A stretch of DNA of 64,000 bases, from assembly GCF_047948215.1 (NCBI RefSeq), contig NC_134456.1, forward strand, positions 11,929,730-11,993,729, given 5' to 3'. Of this stretch, positions 42,804 through 53,780 are shown piece after piece (within the stretch, counting starts at the first letter, position 1; each line of letters starts with the position of its first letter). The translations under genes were made by a program, and so were the position numbers. The stretch is from Lycorma delicatula. Taxonomy: Eukaryota > Arthropoda > Insecta > Hemiptera > Fulgoridae. Below the pieces are notes generated by a model. It searched no databases and had not been told where the DNA came from. It saw only the letters and a program-made list of their open reading frames with translations.

Positions 42804-43790
42804 GGATACAAAAGAGATAACTTAAATTTAAATTGCCTAGGATTTGCCGACGACCTAGCTTTATTAGCTAATAGTATTGCAGAAGCCAGAATACAAATAA
42901 CAAGTATAGAAGAACTTGCGAATAAAATTGGACAAAATTTCTTACGAAAATACTAAAATGGCTATAGATCCTTTAATTATTAATTCTGTGAATATTAATG
43001 AAAACAAAGTAGAACTTATAGGAAAATTTAAATATCTTGAAGAGATCATTACTTGTAATTAATTGTAACGAAAAACAAAATTGGACTGAAAGACTAAATA
43101 AATTATTTAAAGTGCTACAAGTAACCACAAATACTTACAAGAAAAAATCGCTCTCGATTAACACTAAAATTAGACATTACAAAACCGTGGTTAAACCGGT
43201 AATTACTTACGCGGGCGAGACTTTATTTAGATTAAATCAGAAAAATAGGACTTAACCTTTGCTTAAAGCTGAACAGAGGATTGTTAGAACCTGCATAAAC
43301 AAAAAAAAAAAAACACGAAAATCAGTACAGATTATTGCCTAATAAATTTCTTTACAAAAACTTGAAATCCTTAATCGATACTATGAAAAAGAAGCGAATT
43401 TGTTTCGGTGCACACTTGTTAAGATTACCGCAGGATAGGATTACTAAGAGAATTATCGATTAATTTTGGTCTTTAAAAAATCCGCCATTATGGATCAAAG
43501 ACATTAAAGAAGACATGCAAGAATTAAATTTTACTTACGAAGATTTACTTAATAAATCCGAAAAATTAAAATTTGTTATTAAAGATCCGAATACCGACTT
43601 TAAAGTAAGAACTTTTAATTATACAAAAAGGGTTTATTCAGAAGAGGATCGTAAAGCAAGATCATTAAGAATGACTAAATATTGGGAGAAAGTGAAAGCT
43701 AAGAATTTAAAGGCCAAAAGATCGGCATAAAAGACTTGAATTATTCTGACTAAAGTGGTCCTTCGCGGCCTAAAAAGTAAAAAAAAAATA
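42804..43790 (+). pseudogene. LINE family R, 5'-truncated, decayed reverse transcriptase
   Basis: Immediately after the left repeat the plus strand reads DIHIGYKRDNLNLNCLGFAD then DLALLANSIAEARIQ, the RT catalytic box (FADD). It continues with KTKMAIDPLII-like text, KVELIGKFKYL, KSLSINTKIRHYKTVVKPVI, TYAGETLFRLNQKNRT, DIKEDMQELNFTYEDLLNKS and the basic tail YSEEDRKARSLRMTKYWEK. Several frameshifts and stops are present. It ends in an A-rich run at about 43778-43790, directly before the right repeat. The layout is a 5'-truncated LINE insertion of about 1 kb. Confidence 0.75.
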
Positions 43791-43796
43791 TATATA

Positions 43797-43918
43797 TAAT
43801 AATCTATGCTGGAATTTATTTTTATTAAAAAACAGGATATATTATTTAATGAAGTTGTAGGTTAAGCTAATTTCCAATAAGTAACACTTTAATGAGCAAA
43901 TACGTTTTTGTTCGGAAA
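43797..43918. repeat. ~115-bp direct repeat, right copy, flanking LINE
   Basis: Second copy of 42690-42803. Its position right after the A-rich tail fits an exceptionally long target-site duplication. Confidence 0.85.
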
Positions 43919-44416
43919 GTATAACTATACTTTAGTGTTGTATACTAAATTTTTTAAATAAAACTTTAAACCAAACTTATTTAAATTCTTTGATATCATC
44001 ATCCAAAATACGTCATTAGACTCCAGAGGAATCGCAAACAAAGGTAACATAGCCGATATGACTAAGCTGTTAAGGGGATGGTTTTATAAAATAAAGAATA
44101 GACAGAATAATTTTTGAGTTATAAATGGATATAACCTTATTTAAAATGATATTATTTACTTGAAAATCTAACGGTATGTTAATGAATTTATAGCATTTCC
44201 AAGCATAGGATCTAGAGATGAAAGAAGTTATAGCTATAATAACTACACCAACAAAAGGCTACAGCTACCTATTCGCTACGAATCAAGAAAGCTGTACTAA
44301 ATAGGTAGAAAATTAAAATTGTATCATAGATTAGTCTGATTAAAAAATAATTTCACAAGTTAAAAGAGAATTTCCGTACTACCCAAGCTAAATTTAATGA
44401 CTAAACTCTAATCTTA
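43919..44416. other. AT-rich spacer, nothing recognised
   Basis: AT-rich, nothing recognised. Confidence 0.5.
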
Positions 44417-44868
44417 TAGATATATTTATATATGTGTATAATATATATAAATGAATGTTTGTTTGTTTGTCTGTCCCATATGCGTTCTTACACCATTCAT
44501 CCGATTGCGATGAAATTTTCATGAGTTGTGCGCACGCCCGTAAAGGTTTCTGAATTATTTTAAACCCGCTAAGTGGTTCGAGATATTTCCGAAAATTGTA
44601 TTTATTGTCCGATTTGGCTCATATTCAGAACATATATTAGTTACGTGAAAAGAAATATTTTTTCGAAAAGGGAAGAAGTGGAAAAAGGTGAAAGGGAAAG
44701 AGGTGCAGGGGTGAAGATTGGAAGAGAGAAAAAGGAAAGGTTAAATTTTGTGAATTCCGTAATGTTCAGTTTTTTAATGTTTTATCAAACTTTCGTTTGT
44801 GTTAATTTTATCTATATATAAACTCAAATCTAGTGATGGCGAAGCATTGCCGGGTCAGCTGTTTCGTT
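44417..44868. mobile_element. Non-autonomous dispersed repeat (Helitron-like ending, uncertain)
   Basis: Begins TATATATAAATGAATGTTTG, followed by TTTGTCTGTCCCATATG and CATCCGATTGCGATGAAATT. It ends GTGATGGCGAAGCATTGCCG then GGTCAGCTG. Start and end are of the kind seen in common insect repeats of disputed class. The internal ORF (44573-44821) runs through a purine-rich tract and is probably meaningless. I have no second copy in this window to compare. Confidence 0.4.
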
Positions 44869-45985
44869 TATAAATACAATAAATATATATATAGGAAATC
44901 GATGAGTAAAATAACTGGGAAAGAAAATACTTATGAATAAAAAATTAATATTATCATTTTTAAAATAATAAATAATTATAATACTATTAATAAGTATTTA
45001 TAATAATCCTAGATACATTTAAAACCATCTCACTTATTATATTATAAATGAACTGTTTTTGTAAATTCATTTTTTTTTTAACTTTTTAGGTTATTTAAAT
45101 TTTATTTTAGCTCATATATTTGAGAATATTCCAGTGAAAATGACATGAAATTCCCTATTTGCAATAATTCATCTCAGTTTTTTTCAACTGCTTTAATAAA
45201 GCACTTGTTTAAATTTATTCTGCAACTGACCTGAGGTCGGCTGCAGAATCAATTTAAACAGTCACATATATTTATTTTTTCTCTTTAGTAACAGTATATT
45301 TAGATAAGTAAATAAAATTGTATATTGGATTATTATTTTAGTATGAAAGTATGAACTTTCTTCAATATTTAATATAAAATATATGCAATATTAAAAAAAA
45401 TTGATTGAAATTAAAACAAAATACTAAATTTATGATCTGTTGAATAAAAGTTATTAAAATGCAATACATATATTTAACGTTGATTGTATTTTTGAAAACG
45501 TTATGTTTGTTTATAAATGATCTGAATCAAGAAACTTTAAAAACCTTCAGGAATTATAAAGTTCAAAACTTTTTACGTATTATAAAAAATGTATTCAATC
45601 TACAGTAGCCAACTTGTTTGTAGAAATATTAAAATGCACCACATTACTTTTAAAATTGCCTCCGAGTAAACAGAATAATATAATTCTGTTTAAAATTCAA
45701 CGCTTCGTAAACAAGTGGAATACATTTAAAGAAGATCATACGTTTCATTTCTACCAGAAAAGTTTTTCTTTCTTTCATTATTTAAACTTAAAAAGTAGGG
45801 TTAAAAAAATTCAATAATATTTCGCTGTTATTTTTTAAAATACCTAATATTTTTAAAAATATTAAAATATTTTATTTTAAACTATTTTAAGTCCTTCGTG
45901 ATTAAAAACAAAATTTCTAATAATTGTCGAAATATTTAAGTATTGGTGGATTTCAACATTTTTTTGAAAATCACGGAGCTCTGGA
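44869..45985. other. AT-rich spacer, nothing recognised
   Basis: AT-rich with runs; ORF 45614-45817 has no motif. CTGCAACTGACC and GGTCGGCTGCAG-type inverted halves near 45220-45247. Confidence 0.45.
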
Positions 45986-46580
45986 ATTGTTATAAAAAAT
46001 TTATTAAACGCTTTTATTTAACTCGCTTTAGGAATAATCAAATGTAGCAACAACTATATCTTTTGATCTATCGTATGAAAATCAATGAAATTTGGTACAC
46101 GTATGTAACTTCGATGACAATACAGCACTACGGTGTCGGAATTTGATATGACATAACCCCACGCCACCACGCTTTACCCCTAAGCTAAATTCATGCATTT
46201 AGTTGAACATTTTCATTTTTCATGAACTATCCTATGAAAATGATTGAAATTTAGTACACGTATGCAACATCGATGTGTAAAAATAAATATTTTTACTTTT
46301 AGAAAAAAATACAAAAAAAAACACAAAAAAAATTACAAAAATATATTTGATTGCATATAAAAAACTATTTTTTAAAAGCTTTTAACTAATATCAATATTA
46401 ACATTAATAAAAAAAAAGGAAACAAAAACCCTCTAAAAAGTAAAAAATATAAATTATATAAGTATCTAATAAATAACAAATACATAAAAAATAACTAAAT
46501 GTAATAATTATTAAATTTTAAAATTAAAAGTAATGAAAATATTTAGTTAAATAAAAGCGTGGCGCAGTTTTTATAACAAT
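45986..46580. mobile_element. MITE-like element with ~35-bp terminal inverted repeats
   Basis: The left end (ATTGTTATAAAAA ... ACGCTTTTATTTAAC, 45986-46022) is the inverted complement of the right end (GTTAAATAAAAGCGT ... TTTTTATAACAAT, about 46546-46580). Inside, ATGAAAATCAATGAAATTTG and TACACGTATG text at 46073-46120 recurs at about 46228-46275. No ORF. A second, inverted partial copy lies at 47130-47470. Confidence 0.72.
46310..46580. repeat. Inverted repeat arm, left (partner 47130-47470)
   Basis: AAAATTACAAAAATATATTT, AAAAGCTTTTA.CTAATAT, ATTATATAAGTATCTAATAA and AATTTTAAAATTAAAAGTAA are found complemented and in reverse order at 47130-47470. Confidence 0.78.
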
Positions 46581-47129
46581 GTTTTCCAATAAGTATTTAC
46601 AGACATTTGATGTATTTTAAAATATATTTTTTTGTTTAATGAGGTTGTTTAGTATATGTTTATACTTTATTTATCTGTAATAAAATAACTCAAGTTTTAA
46701 TTCTTTGATGGTTAAAATTTGCACCGAGATGACCTTTAAGGGTTGATAAGATTAAAAATAAAAATTAAATTTAGAAATCTTACACAAAGTTATTACATTT
46801 TGACGGTAATCTGAAAAATGGTTAATTATTATAATTATAATCGTAATTATGAATTCATTAAATAAAAATTCATAAAAATTAAAATGAAACTTTTAGCGGA
46901 AAGAGTGCGTTCAATTTGGTTTAGATTACAAACAGTTCGAAGATAAACTTCAACTATGTGAGAACACGTACAAAGAAAGCGAGTGGGTGCATTTTCCCAG
47001 ATTGTTGCTTGTAGCTAGTCAGTCTCAACTGGACAGGTTCCAGCAGACCTTTCCGCCTCCTCGCGTCGTTATTGAAAATGAAAATGAAGATTAATTGTTG
47101 TAAAAATAAATTTTGTTGTGTTTTTAAAT
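46581..47129. other. Spacer between inverted arms, nothing coding
   Basis: Mostly AT-rich, with a GC-richer patch at 46905-47080 (AGCGAGTGGGTGC, TTTCCGCCTCCTCGCGTC) that I cannot assign. Confidence 0.45.
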
Positions 47130-47470
47130 AAATTATAAAAACTGCACGACGCTTTTATTTAACGAAATATTTTCATTACTTTTAATTTTAAAATTTAATA
47201 ATTATTACGTTTATTTATTGGTTATTTATTAGATATTTATATAATTTATTTTTTACTTTTCAGTGCATTTTTATATTTGTTAATATAATATATTTTTTTG
47301 TTTAAAATTCTCTATTTGATTTAATTCTTATTTTTTTACTTTTTAAAGGTTTTTCTAATTTGTTTTCTTTTTTTATTAATGCTAATATTAATATCAGTTA
47401 ATAAAAGCTTTTTTAAAAAAATATTTTTTTATATGTAATCTAATATATTTTTGTAATTTTTTGGGATTTT
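47130..47470. repeat. Inverted repeat arm, right (partner 46310-46580)
   Basis: Reverse complement of the left arm with about 75 extra bases in the middle (about 47255-47330). It begins with the MITE terminal text ATAAAAACTGCACGACGC, TTTTATTTAACG, so it is an inverted, partial second copy of the element at 45986. Confidence 0.78.
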
Positions 47471-47599
47471 TTTTTTTTGAAGTATATGATGATACCCACA
47501 TCATCAATAGCTTCTTTATTTGGTTTCCATTGCCTTTTTCTCGAGTGAATTCCAGCTAAACCATTCTCCAAGATATATAAATTCTTTGAATATTTTCAA

Positions 47600-47888
47600 A
47601 TTATTTGTCTAGTGGTTAAATCGTCGAGACATATCAGTTGTTTAATAACTGATTTTCGAAATCGAAGATTCTGAGGTTTAAATCTTAGTAAACGTTGTTT
47701 ATTTTTATACTTGACAGTGGTACCTGTGTTTGGTTGGGGTTCAATTAACAATACGTCTAAGGAATGGTCGGTCTGAGTTTGTACAAGACTATACCTCATT
47801 TACTTGTTATAAATATTATCATCATCTCATTAGGTTTTAAAGGTTTGCTTATTGCTTACTAGTTGGACAGATTACAAAGTACACATTA
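47600..47888 (+). mobile_element. SINE-1, tail type Y, sense orientation
   Basis: Head TTGTCTAGTGGTTAAATCG (A box), the CTGATTTTCGAAATCGAAGA segment, a diverged B box (AGGTTTAAATCTTAG), body (TTTGGTTGGGGTTCAATTAA, GGAATGGTCGGTCTGAG, TATACCTCATTTACTTG) and type Y tail (TTGCTTATTGCTTACTAGTT, CAGATTACAAAGTACA). The only nearly complete plus-strand copy. Confidence 0.8.
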
Positions 47889-48149
47889 AAAACAGTATAT
47901 ATATATATATAAAGCAGTGTGTCTATATCACGATCAAGGGAGTTTGTGGTTCGAAAACCTTTCGATTTTTCTAATCTCTTAGATCACTTTTGAAATCCTA
48001 ATTTCAACCCTTTATTTTCCACATTTTTTTTAAAAAAAAAGCTGTACACTAAAAGTGTTTTTAACATTCCTATAGTTTTACAGTTACTCTAATCAGATCT
48101 GTTTCTTTACTGTATGATAAAATTAGAAAATATAAATTAGAAAATTTTG

Positions 48150-49260
48150 AAGTCCGTTCCTTTCGGTATAATTTATATTAATACCCGAGTCCCTCCCCAA
48201 CAAAATATATTAGAAATATATAAGATTATTTTTCTTTATTTTTTCTTCTTTTTCGTTTCATCCGACTTGGATCAATCACATTTTTGTGTTCTGTGCCTTT
48301 CTTTTAGCCGAGTATTGTTTCATTTTTCCGAAATTTCCTTTCTCCTTCGGAGATTTGGATCTTACGATTGGTTTTGGTTTTGGCTTGGAACTTCTTTTTT
48401 TTGTCCTTGGTGATTGTTTTGCCGCTTTCTCCTTTTGAGTTTGCATTCTGTGATTTGGAGTGCCATTAGTTCTTTTTCTGTTCGGTTGAACCAATCTGGT
48501 TTGGTTTTTATGTCAATCAAATAATCAAAGATTTGTTTGGTTAGTGTATTTGCACTCATTTTAAGAAGTGTTCCGTAGAATTCGATTCTTGTTGTTTTTT
48601 TTTCTCAGTGTACCTGACAATTTTTCTGTTTTTTAGCTTAGAATATTGTTTTTGATGTAGATTAGTTTGTTTTTTTTTTTTAGAATTTGGAGCTCAGGAG
48701 TTTTTAAGATATTTCTTTCCTTGATCTCCAGTCTTTCGATTTGGTGATAAATATGGTTTCGGTTGCATACTGAACAACCGGTTTGATTACCGTGTTATAG
48801 TGTTGTCTTTTTGCATTCCAGAATATAAATGTTTTGTTGTAGGTGGCTTGGTGAGTTGAATGCTATTTCTAGTTTGTTTATTTGGTTTTCATTGCCTTCT
48901 CAAGGACATTGACTTAACCCATTCACCGAGATATTTAGATTCTTTGACTATTTTTATCATTTTATCCCAAATTTATCTTGGTACTTTTTATGTTTTTCAT
49001 TATTTTTGTCTTTTCGAAGGAAATTTTGAGACTTATTTTTTCCGTTTTTTTTTCTTGTTCTATATTCCGTTCTTTGACTTCATCCCATGTCTCAGCTAGT
49101 CGAGTCATATCGTCCGCGAAGGATACACAGTTGATTTTGATACAGTTTTTTATTATTATTGGTAATAAAAATAGTTTATTTAATTTTATACAAATTTCCA
49201 TCTCTTTAGCACTTTTTTCTTTTTTATATAAAAAAGTAAACAATTTCAATTACTTTTTAT
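48150..49260 (-). pseudogene. LINE family R, decayed, minus strand
   Basis: From right to left on the minus strand: INCVSFADDMTRLAETWDEV (RT catalytic box), EKISLKISFEKTKIM, then in shifted frames a VIKPVVQYATETIF block and RIEFYGTLLKMSANTLTKQI. These are followed by FDYLIDIKTKPDWFNRTEKE and the basic tail EKMKQYSAKRKAQNTK near 48290. Multiple frameshifts. The order matches the plus-strand copy at 42.8-43.8 kb. Confidence 0.65.
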
Positions 49261-50384
49261 ACAAAAAGAAATTATTTCATCTAATAAGAATGACTTGCTC
49301 TGTTTCTGAAAGCAGATGTTTGAGTCTAGGTCAAGTACAATTCTCACACTATAAAAATCACTTTCACCCATAATAATTACTATTGTTGGACTTCAGCCAA
49401 TTTTTGTTATTTATGAATAAACAACTAAATGAAATGAACTATTATTGAATAATACATCAAAATTCGCTTCGATAAATAAAGAATAAGGTCAATTACTGAG
49501 GTAGGAGGGGCAATATATTGATAAATATGTCGGAAAGGTCATTTTTTTCTAACAATTTTTGCCTTTTTCATACTTTTAATATTCGTAATTTTTTCATTTT
49601 TAAGTAAAAAGAAATCACAAAACAATTAATTCTTTTCCTCAAATATTTTAAATGTGATCAGTGCTGATTTTTACTCATTGTAATTTAATTGTTAATTCTC
49701 TATATAAAATATTTTTTACGGATGCTTGAGTCTCATTTTGACAATTTTTTCAAAAGAAGTGGAGAGAATAATGAAACTCAACTACAATTTCATATCTCCA
49801 AATTGGGTTACATAAACATTTTAAATTTGTTAGGATTACTTCTTTAATATATTATGGGACAATGACGCTATTATTTTTTTTATTTTTAAAACGCCTAAAG
49901 TATGGGCTTGTAAAAGGAGTGGGGTATATTATTTTTACAAAAAAAGTCAAGCGGAAATTTGTTTTCCTTACTTATATATTTTGATAAAGCGAAATTTTTG
50001 GGAAAAAATTGTGAGAAATCATATCCTCTCAAGATATTTTAGAGTTAAGAACTTCAATAGAGCTTTTTTTACTTTTATAATCTATATATTGCAATTTAAT
50101 AGCTAATTATTGGTGTAAAATGTAATTTATTGTACTCAATTTCTAATATGATGAATGTTTCTAAAGAAATGGGAGAACAGAGAATTTCAGTTGTTTGTAG
50201 CTTTCAAATTCCCTAACATATAATCTTGAAATTTAGTAACGTTATTTGTTTAGAAATGAGATACTGTTGCTAATAAATATTAAATTGACAAATATTTTTT
50301 AAGAAATCGTCGAGTTCCGTATGACTTTGGAAAACTTAAAGTATTGCTGCCGCTTTTTTAATGTAACCTCATAATTAATTGATA
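49261..50384. other. AT-rich spacer, nothing recognised
   Basis: About 1.1 kb AT-rich, no feature seen. Confidence 0.5.
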
Positions 50385-50457
50385 ATTACACAGTATTATT
50401 GATACTGTGTAATCTGTGTCATTACACAGTAATGACACAGTAGTTATTGATAATAAC
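50385..50457. repeat. Three consecutive perfect hairpins
   Basis: 50385-50413: 12-bp perfect stem (ATTACACAGTAT / ATACTGTGTAAT), 5-nt loop. 50414-50440: 12-bp perfect stem (CTGTGTCATTAC / GTAATGACACAG), 3-nt loop, starting at the very next base. 50443-50457: 6-bp stem (GTTATT / AATAAC), 3-nt loop. ACACAGTA recurs in and after the structures. Confidence 0.85.
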
Positions 50458-50753
50458 ACAGTATTATCTCGCACAATAAAAAAAAATTGAACAGGGGACT
50501 CTAAAAATGAAATCTATTATAAATTATTCTGGTTTCTTTCAGTTACATTTAAAATCCTACTAATAAAAAGATATAAAATGAAATATAATAAAACGATGTA
50601 GTATTGTAATATTTGTTGAATCAAGTGGTTCATACGAATTTAACTTCAAATACAAGTTTTTCTTTTCTACCGATTATTTAAACTGCAAAATTAACATTTG
50701 AAGAGTGAAAAAAATACAAATTACATTAAAAACTAAAAAAAAAAAACATATAA
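50458..50753. other. AT-rich spacer, nothing recognised
   Basis: AT-rich, nothing recognised. Confidence 0.5.
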
Positions 50754-50910
50754 GCCGGCCTCCGTGGCGCGAGTGGTAGCATCTCGGCCTTTCATCCGGA
50801 GGTCCCTGCTTCGAATCCCGGTCAGACATGGCATTTTCACACACGCTACAAATCGTTCATCTCATCCTCTGAAGCAATACCTAATGGTGGTTCCGGAGAT
50901 AAAAAAAAAA
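50754..50910 (+). mobile_element. tRNA-headed SINE-2
   Basis: GCCTCCGTGGCGCGAGTGGT (A box), CGGCCTTTCATCCGGAGG (anticodon-arm-like) and CTTCGAATCCCGG (B box) form a tRNA-like head. GGCATTTTCACACACGCTAC follows, then CATCCTCTGAAGCAATACC, GGTGGTTCCGGAG and an A run. The head lacks acceptor-stem pairing and CCA context, so it is not a tRNA gene. Its tail matches the type X tail of SINE-1. Confidence 0.8.
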
Positions 50911-51406
50911 TTAAAAGATTTTTGAATTTTAAAATACAAAACAAACATACAAATCAAGAAAACATAAATAAAATCAAAATATATTGTAAATAATTTATAA
51001 ATTCAAGTTCTGTAAATTTATTTATTGTAAACCAATAAAAAGCCTTAAAAGTTTGGAGAAACGTGAAAAGAAGAATGACGAGAGAATTTGAATAAACTGA
51101 TTTTATTGTAAGGGTTTCCTTTACTTGATTGAATCGCATTCATCCATACTCTTTTATCGGTAATAAAAATCCTTTGGATAGATACGTCCTGTTCGATTTT
51201 ACAACTTTTCTGTATGTCTATAGTTTTATAACCACAACATTAAAAGAATTTTTACGGATTGATACACATTTTTTCTATTACATAAATTTGTATAGAACAA
51301 AACAAAAGTATTTAATATTTTTTGTAAAACTTACAACAAAACTACAATGCTGTGTTCATTCAAGAATATAAAATTATATTCATATTTTGTTTTAAAGTTT
51401 TATCTA
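50911..51406. other. AT-rich spacer, nothing recognised
   Basis: AT-rich; small ORFs without motif. Confidence 0.5.
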
Positions 51407-51418
51407 TCATTTGATATA
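51407..51418. repeat. Target-site duplication, left copy (R1-like copy 5)
   Basis: TCATTTGATATA, repeated exactly at 52784-52795. Confidence 0.82.
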
Positions 51419-52783
51419 CCTTTTTTTTTTATATTCCCACCTACTCCTCTGGGGAACGGATCTACAATCAAGTTTGACTCGCGCCAGAGGCGTGTCCTTT
51501 ACTCTAGCTTGCCTCCCCGCCCGCCCCTGTATGTCTGGCACGGCAGGTCAGTTCACCGGTTAGCTCTTTTATTTATTTTATAGATATTCATCATACACTG
51601 ATTACTGAGAGTCCACCACCCTTGTTCTCTCAGTAACAGTCACCCCTATTCTTTAATCTCTCTCTTTTTTTTTTATATTATATCATACCAATCCAACCAA
51701 TTAGTTTAAAACTTAAGCCACGGAGTCCTCAGGTTTCTTCACCTCTCTGCCCATCCACGCAAGCACGAACGAGCATGAGCTCCACCTTCGGCTGTCCGTC
51801 ATCACAATCGAGCAAGAGCACCACCTTAAATTACCCGTCAACAACAAACAGTTACCTTATGACAGTTTTCAGTATCTTTTAACAAATTTTTATAAACTTA
51901 TAATATAAGAAATACAAAGTTTAAGAATCTATAAGTTCCTTCACCACTTATCCGATAAAACCTACAAACCAGAGCTCCATCATCAGCTTCCCCTCAACAA
52001 CAAACAATTTCCTCTTGTAAGTTTTCAGTATATTAATACATTTTTATACATATTTTATAAATTTTTTTTTTTTTTTTTGGTGTGTAAACCACACTCAAAG
52101 CTATATCTCAATATTGCCCATTCTCTCAAATATTGACAAACGGAAATTCCACCTACGACAAGCCGTCATCAGCGAGCGGTTTCTTCTTGACGAGCTTCCT
52201 CATCTTTCTTCTTTATAACTGCGGTTATAAACGACGAGATCACATTAAAGTTATCCTCGTTAAGTAGCATTTTATCCACCACATTCTCCGTAGATAATGG
52301 CCCTATACGTCTTACACAGGATTGCCTGCTTTCAGTCCAACTGTTACATTCAAATACTACGTGTTCAGGGGAATCATATGCCCCTCAGTAAGGACAGTTG
52401 TTGTTATCTACCCTTAGTCTTGTACATAAATAGGATCTGAACGACCCATGCCCTGTAAAAAATTGCGTTATCCAGTAATTTATGTCCCCGAACTTCCTTT
52501 CTATCCACGGTCGGATCAAAGGTATCAAACGATGTGTCCATCGTCCCGTGTTGGCTACATCCCAACGATGTTGCCAATTACGCAGCATCTCTTCATATGC
52601 TTCTTTAGAAGATTGTCCACGTGCTATACTCACTCGCATCTCCGCCAGTTGTTTAAGCGGAGGAACTCCTGCAATTACGAGTACTGCCTCAGTGGAGACT
52701 GAAGAATATGCGCATATCACTCTTAAGCCCATGCGCCGTTGAATTCCTTCAAGGGCGCTTCTGTTCTTGTCGGCACGCAGAGC
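51419..52783 (-). mobile_element. R1-like non-LTR retrotransposon, copy 5, 5'-truncated
   Basis: Minus-strand element bounded by a perfect 12-bp TSD, with a T-rich 3' end at 51419-51431 and a long 3' UTR (to about 52184). The UTR carries the GTGTCCTTTACTCTAGC block shared with copies 1 and 2. It also contains an imperfect internal duplication (51776-51908 versus 51972-52060, sharing AACAACAAACA, TTTTCAGTAT and TTTTTATA). Coding remnant to about 52783. Confidence 0.85.
52185..52783 (-). pseudogene. R1-like ORF2 C-terminal fragment, copy 5, stop at a zinc-knuckle Cys
   Basis: The minus strand reads MGLRVICAYSSVSTEAVLVI, WQHRWDVANTGRWTHRLIPL, KFGDINYWITQFFTGHGSFR, then NNNCPY followed by TGA at 52385-52387. 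The same frame continues GAYDSPEHVVFEC and a charged tail to a stop at about 52185. In the family pattern C-x2-C-x7-H-x4-C the TGA occupies exactly the second Cys, so a one-base change from TGT or TGC is the simplest history. Otherwise this portion has no frameshift. Confidence 0.85.
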
Positions 52784-52795
52784 TCATTTGATATA
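52784..52795. repeat. Target-site duplication, right copy (R1-like copy 5)
   Basis: TCATTTGATATA, identical to 51407-51418. Confidence 0.82.
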
Positions 52796-52911
52796 TCTAA
52801 GTATTAACATCGTAACTTGTAGTAAAATAGAAAACGAGATTGATCTGTGTCATTGACTTGTTAATAATATTTCCTCTATATCATGTAAACCGGGACATTC
52901 CAAGTTTAAAA

Positions 52912-53072
52912 GCCGATCTCCGTGGTGGAGTGGTAGCGTCTTGGCATTACATCCGAAGATTTTGGGTTCGAATCCCGGTCAGGCATGACATTTTTCATAC
53001 GCTACAAAATCCATTTCTATATACCACACACAAGCTTCAAACTTAGGTGGTAATATAAAAAAAAAAAAAAAT
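52912..53072 (+). mobile_element. tRNA-headed SINE-2
   Basis: GCCGATCTCCGTGGTGGAGT, GGTAGCGTCTTGGCATTACA, then TGGGTTCGAATCCCGGTCAG (perfect B box), a GACATTTTTCATACGCTAC body, a GGTGGTAATATAAAA end and a long A run. No acceptor-stem pairing, so SINE rather than tRNA. Close in layout to 50754-50910 but with a shorter tail. Confidence 0.8.
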
Positions 53073-53780
53073 TTAATTAAATTCATATTACTTTTGAAAT
53101 TATACTTTATAACTGAAGTTACGTAAAATAAAAATTAATATAGTAAAAAAATAATATTATGTTTCATTTAAATTGTGAGAAAAAAAAATAAAAAATAAAC
53201 TCGATTTCTTTTTCAGTTTAATATTATTTTCCAGATTATTGTATTTTGCTGTTTTAATATCAATGAGTTAAAGAGGTGGAGGAATCCCATTTACGGGCGC
53301 CTAAGCAGTGTCGGGATCGCTAACAGGTTTCGCCAGTTATAACCAAGGGCGTATGTATACCTGTGCACTACCGACTAAACCTCCACCCCTGGCTTCACTG
53401 CCTATAAAACCATTTTATCTGAAGAAGGGGCAATCACCCACTCACACAGTCATAACAAACCAATAAATGTCACACACCACACAAACAACACCACTGGAAG
53501 CAACGCATACAGCACGTCATATACAAACACCGACAACATCAAACAAGAACCCTGCAGAAAACAGGACAAAGCTTCTAACATATACAAAACCCACACGTTA
53601 CACACCCACACAGCAGTCAAGACGGAAATCTCAAATAGTCACACCACTTACTAGCGGCCAACATCAGATGCACGAGCAGAATGTCCCCGGTCTCATCGCA
53701 CCCAGGCGACCCCCACACGTACGCAGGACCCCCTAGGCACTCAGCCGAGAATCTGTCCGCCCCCGCGCCTTCCGGCGCCA

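Noticed and set aside
44573..44821. 82-codon ORF with a Glu/Arg/Lys stretch
   Set aside because: Runs through a purine-rich tract of a non-coding repeat; no recognisable domain.
47255..47330. Possible intron-like insertion in the right inverted arm
   Set aside because: AT-rich extra segment without convincing splice sites in a non-coding repeat.
50754..50830. tRNA gene-like A and B boxes
   Set aside because: No acceptor-stem complementarity, and the sequence continues into a shared SINE body and A-rich tail seen at 52912 as well.
53467..53736. 89-codon Thr-rich plus-strand ORF
   Set aside because: It is antisense to the CA-rich 3' UTR of R1-like copy 4; low-complexity composition, no motif.
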